In this document: piece by piece, positions 4,963-7,596 of the stretch | Position numbering within the stretch: the stretch's first letter is position 1 | Layout of the letters: every line of letters begins with the position of its first letter | DNA from: Candidatus Aenigmatarchaeum sp. | GTDB lineage: Archaea; Nanobdellota; Nanobdellia; Pacearchaeales; GW2011-AR1 | Reading direction: 5' to 3' | Assembly (NCBI GenBank): GCA_020724205.1 | Contig: DYHK01000003.1 | Location: 8,737 to 16,332 of the forward strand | DNA length: 7,596 bases | Translations under genes and position numbers: made by a program | The notes under the pieces: generated by a model | Database searches by the model: none | What the model was told of the DNA's origin: nothing | The model's input: the letters and a program-made list of their open reading frames with translations, nothing else

Positions 4963-5108
4963 TTTTTAATTTTACGTTTAGGAAGTTTTAGGATTCTTCT
5001 TAGTACATCTTCATATGACTCACTAAGACTTATTTTCCTTCTATTCAGAGCATTTTTGACAGGTAAGCTCACTCTTAAATATTTATCAACTCTATCTTCG
5101 ATTACCAT
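4959..5108 (-). CDS. 49-aa RHH-type (CopG/VapB-like) regulator
   Basis: A complete 49-residue protein: MVIEDRVDKYLRVSLPVKNA with a beta strand at KYLRVSLP (residues 9-16), helix 1 at VKNALNRRK (17-25) and helix 2 at SLSESYEDVLRRILKL (27-42), then a basic tail KRKIKN. The 'SLSESYEDVLRRIL' helix closely resembles archaeal VapB-like antitoxins and CopG repressors. No toxin gene is adjacent, so I read it as a stand-alone repressor. It converges on the integrase and overlaps its stop codon by four bases. The 45 bases before its ATG hold two perfect palindromes and then a palindromic TATA box, the arrangement expected of an autorepressor. By position it may also control the divergent winged-helix operon, acting as the element's master switch (inference). 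Confidence 0.75.
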   Translation of the reverse strand: MVIEDRVDKYLRVSLPVKNALNRRKISLSESYEDVLRRILKLPKRKIKN

Positions 5109-5118
5109 GATTTAACAT

Positions 5119-5130
5119 ATACATATGTAT
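5119..5130. promoter_or_regulatory. 12-bp perfect palindrome, likely operator
   Basis: ATACATATGTAT is fully self-complementary. It lies 11 bases upstream of the RHH gene's ATG, where transcription from the 5151-5160 box should begin. An RHH dimer bound here would block its own promoter. Confidence 0.5.
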
Positions 5131-5140
5131 TCATATATGA
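5131..5140. promoter_or_regulatory. 10-bp perfect palindrome, second operator copy
   Basis: TCATATATGA directly abuts the first palindrome and shares its CATA/TATG arms, so the two look like adjacent half-spaced sites for cooperative dimers. A further GTAC follows at 5141-5144. Confidence 0.5.
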
Positions 5141-5150
5141 GTACATACGA

Positions 5151-5160
5151 CTTTATAAAG
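5151..5160 (-). promoter_or_regulatory. Palindromic TATA box of the 49-aa regulator gene
   Basis: CTTTATAAAG is a perfect palindrome containing a TATA motif in both directions. For the minus strand, initiation would fall near 5129, inside the operator palindromes, leaving a leader of about 20 bases. Confidence 0.5.
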
Positions 5161-5173
5161 CTCACCTAAGCCA

Positions 5174-5181
5174 TTTATATA
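5174..5181 (+). promoter_or_regulatory. TATA box of the 39-aa/winged-helix operon (leaderless)
   Basis: TTTATATA ends 22 bases before the ATG at 5204, the spacing expected for a leaderless archaeal transcript. No Shine-Dalgarno site precedes the ATG. Confidence 0.6.
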
Positions 5182-5187
5182 TTAGAG

Positions 5188-5197
5188 GCAATATTGC
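5188..5197. promoter_or_regulatory. 10-bp palindrome between TATA box and start codon
   Basis: GCAATATTGC is fully self-complementary and sits just upstream of the expected transcription start at about 5204. This suits a repressor site for the plus-strand operon. Its sequence differs from the palindromes at 5119-5140, so a different regulator, perhaps one of the winged-helix proteins of this operon, may bind it. Confidence 0.45.
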
Positions 5198-5203
5198 TTA
5201 AGT

Positions 5204-5323
5204 ATGGAACAAAAAGAAGTGAGAATTCCAGAATGGGCTGAAACAATTATAATCATAATAAAAGAAAAAGAGAAGCCAAAGGCTTACCTTAAAAAGACAA
5301 ATGAATCAAGAAACACTGGATAA
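5204..5323 (+). CDS. 39-aa small protein, first gene of the winged-helix operon
   Basis: MEQKEVRIPEWAETIIIIIK begins the protein, which continues with a Lys-rich stretch (EKEKPKAYLKKTNESRNTG) and ends at a TAA. The leaderless promoter arrangement (TATA at 5174-5181) and the 23-base overlap with the next gene support it as real. The run of five isoleucines, flanked by charged residues, is a short amphipathic or buried helix rather than a membrane segment. The pattern 'IPEWAETIIIIIKEKEKPKAYLKK' resembles the first helices of small archaeal winged-helix proteins whose later half would carry the recognition helix. This could be a truncated relative or a partner peptide, but I cannot show that. 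No family recognised. Confidence 0.5.
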   Translation: MEQKEVRIPEWAETIIIIIKEKEKPKAYLKKTNESRNTG

Positions 5324-5558
5324 TAAAGGGCGATGCTTTAGTCTTTATAGACTTGCTTTAGAAAGAATAGATTCTTGTAAAGAATCAAATAGAAAAATTA
5401 TACCCTTTCCAAAAATATTTCTAAAGTTATGTGGTTCGTTTGCTATTACTAAAAAAGAATCTTGGGAGATTCTTTTCATTCTTAGAGATTTTGGTCTAAT
5501 TGAGATTATTCCTCATCATGGAGTTAAAATAAAAGAAAGGGGGAAAAATGATGTTTGA
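5301..5558 (+). CDS. 85-aa winged-helix DNA-binding protein
   Basis: The N-terminal half (MNQETLDNKGRCFSLYRLAL, then ERIDSCKESNRKI) is helical. Residues 34-77 carry the recognisable core: IPFPKIFLKLCGSFAITKKE, then SWEILFILRDFGLIEIIPHH, then GVKI. A 'thr/lys-lys-glu-x-W' helix followed by 'LRDFGLIEI(I/V)P.HGV(K/R)I' is a pattern I associate with short winged-helix regulators in archaeal mobile elements; here the last part forms the wing. It is the middle gene of the operon, starting within the end of the 39-aa gene and ending 11 bases into the next gene. No Shine-Dalgarno site is evident, so translation probably depends on coupling. Probable role: transcriptional regulator of the element; target unknown. 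Confidence 0.75.
   Translation: MNQETLDNKGRCFSLYRLALERIDSCKESNRKIIPFPKIFLKLCGSFAITKKESWEILFILRDFGLIEIIPHHGVKIKERGKNDV
5539..5543 (+). promoter_or_regulatory. Shine-Dalgarno site for the 166-aa gene
   Basis: GGGGG precedes two consecutive ATG codons, by four bases to the ATG at 5548 and by seven to the ATG at 5551. Spacing slightly favours the second, so the protein may begin one residue later than annotated. Confidence 0.5.
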
Positions 5559-6048
5559 AAAAGAAGAGCAGTTTAATTCAAATAAAAGCTTTGGTGAGTT
5601 AAAAAAAGAAATAGAAGAATTAAATAACAATGGAGAATATAGGGAAAATAAAATCAGAGTTATATTATCAAAGAAGACTGAATTAAGAGTAATCTACCTT
5701 GCATTAGTTTTGAATGATTGTTCAAAAGTAGGAGATTTAGAGGAACAAGTATATACATCAAAAAGAACTTTATATACACATTTGTATAAATTATTTGCAT
5801 TGGGACTTATTGAACAGATTCCTATAATTAAGCTGGTAATAAAACCTAAAGAATTATTATCCAAAAAAGAAGTTTTAATTCTTGATAAGTTTGAAAGATG
5901 GACAGGAGGATTAAGTGAAAGAAAAAAGAACTACTTTATAGCTAAAACAAACTACTGGGCATTAACGGAATTTGGTAAAAATCCAAATATAATTGACTGG
6001 GCTCTGAAACAAGATAAAGAAATGAAAGGGTATGGAAATGAGAACTAG
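5548..6048 (+). CDS. 166-aa winged-helix protein
   Basis: Residues 1-35 are a charged helical leader (FGELKKEIEELNNNGEYREN). Residues 42-100 form a winged-helix domain: KKTELRVIYLALVLNDCSKV, then GDLEEQVYTSKRTLYTHLYK as helices 2 and 3, then LFALGLIEQIPIIKLVIKPK, ending with a strand-rich wing. The 'TSKRTLYTHLYKLFALGLIE' recognition helix is typical of ArsR/MarR-like regulators. The C-terminal 65 residues (KEVLILDKFERWTGGLSERK onward, with Trp118, Trp137 and Trp151) are not recognised and may be an effector or dimer domain. It is the last gene of the operon, overlapping the 85-aa gene by 11 bases. Two winged-helix proteins in one operon suggest a regulatory cascade or a heterodimer. Confidence 0.75.
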   Translation: MMFEKEEQFNSNKSFGELKKEIEELNNNGEYRENKIRVILSKKTELRVIYLALVLNDCSKVGDLEEQVYTSKRTLYTHLYKLFALGLIEQIPIIKLVIKPKELLSKKEVLILDKFERWTGGLSERKKNYFIAKTNYWALTEFGKNPNIIDWALKQDKEMKGYGNEN

Positions 6049-6079
6049 TTATTCCTTTCTTCTAAACTACGTTTACATT

Positions 6080-6091
6080 AACATTAATGTT
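6080..6091. repeat. 12-bp perfect palindrome
   Basis: AACATTAATGTT is fully self-complementary and lies about 30 bases after the stop of the 166-aa gene. It is AT-rich and away from any start codon, so a regulatory role is uncertain. Confidence 0.4.
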
Positions 6092-6260
6092 TACTATGAA
6101 GGTTTTAATCCTTATTTTAGTGGATAATTTTAGATAACTTGCTTTATTTTCACCACCCCTAACCTTGCCCACAAGTATAAGGGTTCTCTTATCTTACTCT
6201 CGACAAAAGTGGTTTTTTACCTCACTAGGCTCATCTTTTCACCATTTTAACCCTTAACCA

Positions 6261-6286
6261 GTATGCGAAGGGGGGTCTTCGCATAC
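6261..6286 (+). repeat. Perfect 10-bp hairpin with G-rich loop
   Basis: GTATGCGAAG (6261-6270) and CTTCGCATAC (6277-6286) are exact reverse complements around the loop GGGGGT. The stem is half G+C in a very AT-rich region, so chance is unlikely. No T-run follows directly, so it does not look like an ordinary terminator. Candidates are a nicking or replication stem-loop, a recombination site, or the stem of a small RNA. Confidence 0.65.
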
Positions 6287-6366
6287 ACAATTTCGCCATA
6301 TTTCGAAGGTATAAGCCCTGAAATGCCAGTTTTTATCTTTTCTGTTTGTGTATTTTTTTTCTCGGA

Positions 6367-6390
6367 GTGGTTAATTATTCTAGTAACCAC
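6367..6390. repeat. 7-bp inverted repeat after a T-run
   Basis: GTGGTTA (6367-6373) and TAACCAC (6384-6390) are exact reverse complements across a 10-base spacer. It follows the T-run at 6352-6360. It could help end transcription on either strand, but the stem is short. Confidence 0.35.
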
Positions 6391-6508
6391 CCTACCTAAT
6401 TTTCATATTTTTTATAATTATATAGCCGTTCTTATTAGTAAATTATTTCACACATCTGAAATTTTAGTTTTTTGACCTATCCACTTACCATAGAGCTCAA
6501 GAAAGAAG

Positions 6509-6748
6509 CTATCTGCCTGTACATAGTCTAAATTCTTCTTCACACTTATCTTTACAAGTCCCTTTAAAGAAAAATTGTTCATTACAGACATCATAACAAG
6601 AAATTCTTTCATTATTACACATCTCTTGCTTAATAACTCCTCCTGTTAAACTTTCTTTAAGGACAATTCCATAAATTATGCCTCCAATAATTAGAGCTAT
6701 AAGAATTACTATACTTAAAGCAATTAAAGTATTTTTTATCCATCCCAT
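6509..6748 (-). CDS. 79-aa membrane-anchored protein with symmetric Cys array
   Basis: One N-terminal membrane helix (residues about 7-30, TLIALSIVILIALIIGGIIY) is followed by an outer domain of about 45 residues. Its six cysteines (44, 51, 55, 65, 69, 76) are spaced C-x6-C-x3-C-x9-C-x3-C-x6-C, which reads the same in both directions. Two CX3C motifs on facing helices are the hallmark of disulfide-stapled alpha-hairpins (as in small Tim chaperones and alpha-hairpinins). Here an extra pair brackets them, allowing three nested disulfides. Orientation is inferred: N-terminus inside, cysteines outside where they can oxidise. The ATG used is one base after the stop of the upstream gene; a TTG seven codons earlier is a poorer choice. 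It is cotranscribed with the Cys-rich 232-aa protein, probably as a surface pair. Function unknown. Confidence 0.75.
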   Translation of the reverse strand: MGWIKNTLIALSIVILIALIIGGIIYGIVLKESLTGGVIKQEMCNNERISCYDVCNEQFFFKGTCKDKCEEEFRLCTGR

Positions 6749-6749
6749 A

Positions 6750-7448
6750 TTAATCGCAAACAGTTTCAAGCTTATATTTAGTCACAGTTCTAGTTCTTTT
6801 AACATCCTGGTACCTTATAACGTCTCTACAATCTTGTTTTGTTGGAATACTTACAATTTGATAAAAGCAAGACCCAATATCTTTATTAGCATCTCCTTCA
6901 ACTCCTTGACTTTGAATCCTGACTGAATTAATAACCCTTTCTTGAGATTGAGGGTAGATAAATATACTAGTCTGAGTTGATTTAAAATCTTCATTTGTTT
7001 CAGTTAAAGAAAATAAGTGTTTTACTGTCCATGTACCACTATTTGAACTATCAAGGTTTCTTAAATCAAGTGAGCAAGAAACGCTTTTATCTACACAGTA
7101 TTTAGTTTTGTCAGAACAAACTCCAAAAATGAACTTATTACACACTTCTTCATATTTATTGCAAGTATCATAATCAAAAACCTCATTTTCAACCGAATAA
7201 GCTAAATTTATTGTATCACACTCCTGGTCTGTGTATGGAACACTCTCATAATAAGTCTCTTGCTCATCATAAGGTACTTGAACATCCTTACAATTGCTCA
7301 AAACCTCCTTTACTACATTTCCTGAAGAAAGATAAGAATTAGAAAATAAAAATATACCAAGTAAAATTACTATTATAAAAATAAATATAATAACTCCTGA
7401 CAGCACCTTTTTATTGACTTTAACTTCCTCCTTATTCTTATCTACCAT
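6750..7448 (-). CDS. 232-aa single-pass Cys-rich surface protein
   Basis: A Lys-rich cytoplasmic N-terminus, one membrane helix (about residues 16-36, LSGVIIFIFIIVILLGIFLF) and an outer domain of about 195 residues with ten cysteines (53, 77, 96, 103, 111, 118, 125, 194, 207, 231). Residues 57-76 hold a tandem 'VPY-x(3)-ETYYESVPYT' motif. Residues 126-200 are strand-rich with 'SGTWTVKHLFSLTE' and 'SIFIYPQSQERVI', an immunoglobulin-like beta sandwich by pattern. The end (YQDVKRTRTVTKYKLETVC) echoes the Tyr/Arg-rich strands commonly seen in cell-surface proteins of DPANN archaea. The ATG at 7448 is preferred; a TTG at 7463 would add five residues. It is the first gene of a two-gene operon with the symmetric-Cys protein. 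Likely an envelope, adhesion or host-contact protein; no enzyme motif is seen. Confidence 0.8.
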   Translation of the reverse strand: MVDKNKEEVKVNKKVLSGVIIFIFIIVILLGIFLFSNSYLSSGNVVKEVLSNCKDVQVPYDEQETYYESVPYTDQECDTINLAYSVENEVFDYDTCNKYEEVCNKFIFGVCSDKTKYCVDKSVSCSLDLRNLDSSNSGTWTVKHLFSLTETNEDFKSTQTSIFIYPQSQERVINSVRIQSQGVEGDANKDIGSCFYQIVSIPTKQDCRDVIRYQDVKRTRTVTKYKLETVCD

Positions 7449-7479
7449 CTTCTTACACAACAATAATGTGGAATACTCA

Positions 7480-7489
7480 TTTATATATT
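7480..7489. promoter_or_regulatory. Shared divergent TATA region
   Basis: TTTATATATT contains a self-complementary TATATA core. For the plus-strand gene at 7508 it lies about 20-25 bases upstream, giving a near-leaderless start. For the minus-strand gene at 7448, initiation would fall near 7460, giving a leader of about 12 bases. One box may serve both directions in the 59-base gap. Confidence 0.5.
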
Positions 7490-7507
7490 TTTCTATAATA
7501 TTGTGGA

Positions 7508-7596
7508 ATGAAAAGAAACTTCAAAGAGATTAGAAAAACTATCCTTAAGGTATTAGGTGATGGAAAATATCATTCTTATGGAGACTTAGAACGTAA
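7508..7596 (+). CDS. Start of a small, probably winged-helix, protein (cut by window edge)
   Basis: Only 29 codons are visible: MKRNFKEIRKTILKVLGDGK, then YHSYGDLER. 'IRKTILKVLGDGKYHSYGDLE' is a helix followed by the short turn and second helix that open many archaeal winged-helix regulators ('iL..L.dg..hsygeLe'). The start is supported by the TATA box at 7480-7489 and by the absence of a better ATG. It diverges from the Cys-rich surface operon, with which it shares the promoter region. It may regulate that operon; this cannot be tested from the fragment. Confidence 0.6.
   Translation, partial: MKRNFKEIRKTILKVLGDGKYHSYGDLER

Larger units (their letters stand above)
6049..6508. other. 460-bp non-coding stretch between converging operons
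   Basis: The plus-strand operon stops at 6048 and the minus-strand one at 6509, so this is the 3' side of both. I find no convincing coding frame. It holds a 12-bp palindrome (6080-6091), a C-rich tract (6153-6170), T-runs at 6212-6217 and 6352-6360 that could end plus-strand transcription, a perfect 10-bp GC-rich hairpin (6261-6286) and a 7-bp inverted repeat (6367-6390). From about 6150 to 6320 the G+C content rises well above that of the neighbouring genes. A small RNA, an attachment site, a replication or nicking site, or a decayed insertion would each fit; nothing decides between them. Confidence 0.6.

Noticed and set aside
4959..5108. A toxin-antitoxin pair
   Set aside because: The 49-aa protein looks VapB/CopG-like, but no PIN-domain or other toxin gene is next to it, so only a stand-alone regulator is claimed.
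6093..6137. A 13-codon plus-strand frame beginning MKVLILIL
   Set aside because: It is too short, has no Shine-Dalgarno or TATA signal of its own, and lies in a 3' region.
6263..6475. A 70-codon plus-strand open frame in the non-coding stretch
   Set aside because: Its ATG lies within the arm of the perfect hairpin. It has no TATA box or Shine-Dalgarno site at a suitable distance, and it runs across T-runs and inverted repeats. It is hydrophobic only because the DNA is T-rich.
6678..6926. An 82-codon plus-strand open frame
   Set aside because: It is antisense to the two Cys-rich surface genes and has no start signals.
1..7596. CRISPR array, rRNA, insertion sequence with transposase
   Set aside because: No regularly spaced repeats, conserved RNA segments, transposase motifs or paired terminal repeats were found by reading.

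Overview
The window is AT-rich (roughly a quarter to 30% G+C) and looks archaeal. Most transcription units begin with a TATA-like box (TTATTTATA, TTTATATA, TTAAATAT) about 20-28 bases before the start codon with no Shine-Dalgarno site, which is the layout of archaeal leaderless mRNAs. Genes inside operons instead carry Shine-Dalgarno sites (AGGAGGT, GAGGGG, GGGGG). The gene content (very short proteins, small RHH and winged-helix regulators, a zinc-ribbon tyrosine recombinase, Cys-rich single-pass surface proteins) best fits an accessory or integrated region of a small-genome, DPANN-type archaeon such as a Woesearchaeota or Pacearchaeota relative. That placement is inference; there is no rRNA or other marker gene.

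Layout. (1) 1-515, minus: three tightly overlapping small genes (46 aa, a 51-aa RHH-like protein, and a winged-helix protein cut by the window edge). (2) 687-1881, plus: two membrane proteins, the first with a glycosylatable, Cys-containing outer domain. (3) 1888-3136, minus: a 249-aa protein that may be a degenerate PD-(D/E)XK nuclease, followed by a zinc-ribbon/DUF559 (Vsr-fold) nuclease-like protein with its own promoter. (4) 3234-3638, plus: a three-helix membrane protein. (5) 3650-4962, plus: a tyrosine recombinase preceded by a GC-rich leader of about 110 nt that can fold into two mutually exclusive structures. (6) 4959-5108, minus: a 49-aa RHH-type regulator meeting the integrase tail to tail. 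Upstream of it is a cluster of palindromes and divergent TATA boxes. (7) 5204-6048, plus: an overlapping three-gene operon of a 39-aa protein and two winged-helix proteins. (8) 6049-6508: non-coding, between two converging operons, with a perfect GC-rich hairpin, a second inverted repeat and C-rich tracts. (9) 6509-7448, minus: two membrane-anchored Cys-rich surface proteins, one with a symmetric cysteine array. (10) 7508-7596, plus: the start of another small, probably DNA-binding, protein.

Taken together, the recombinase and the ring of small DNA-binding proteins look like the control and integration module of an integrated plasmid or virus. The nuclease-like pair and membrane proteins look like accessory cargo. 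The most interesting unexplained object is the structured, riboswitch-like leader in front of the integrase. Next come the palindrome cluster at 5119-5197, the hairpin at 6261-6286 and the small protein with a 6-3-9-3-6 cysteine pattern.
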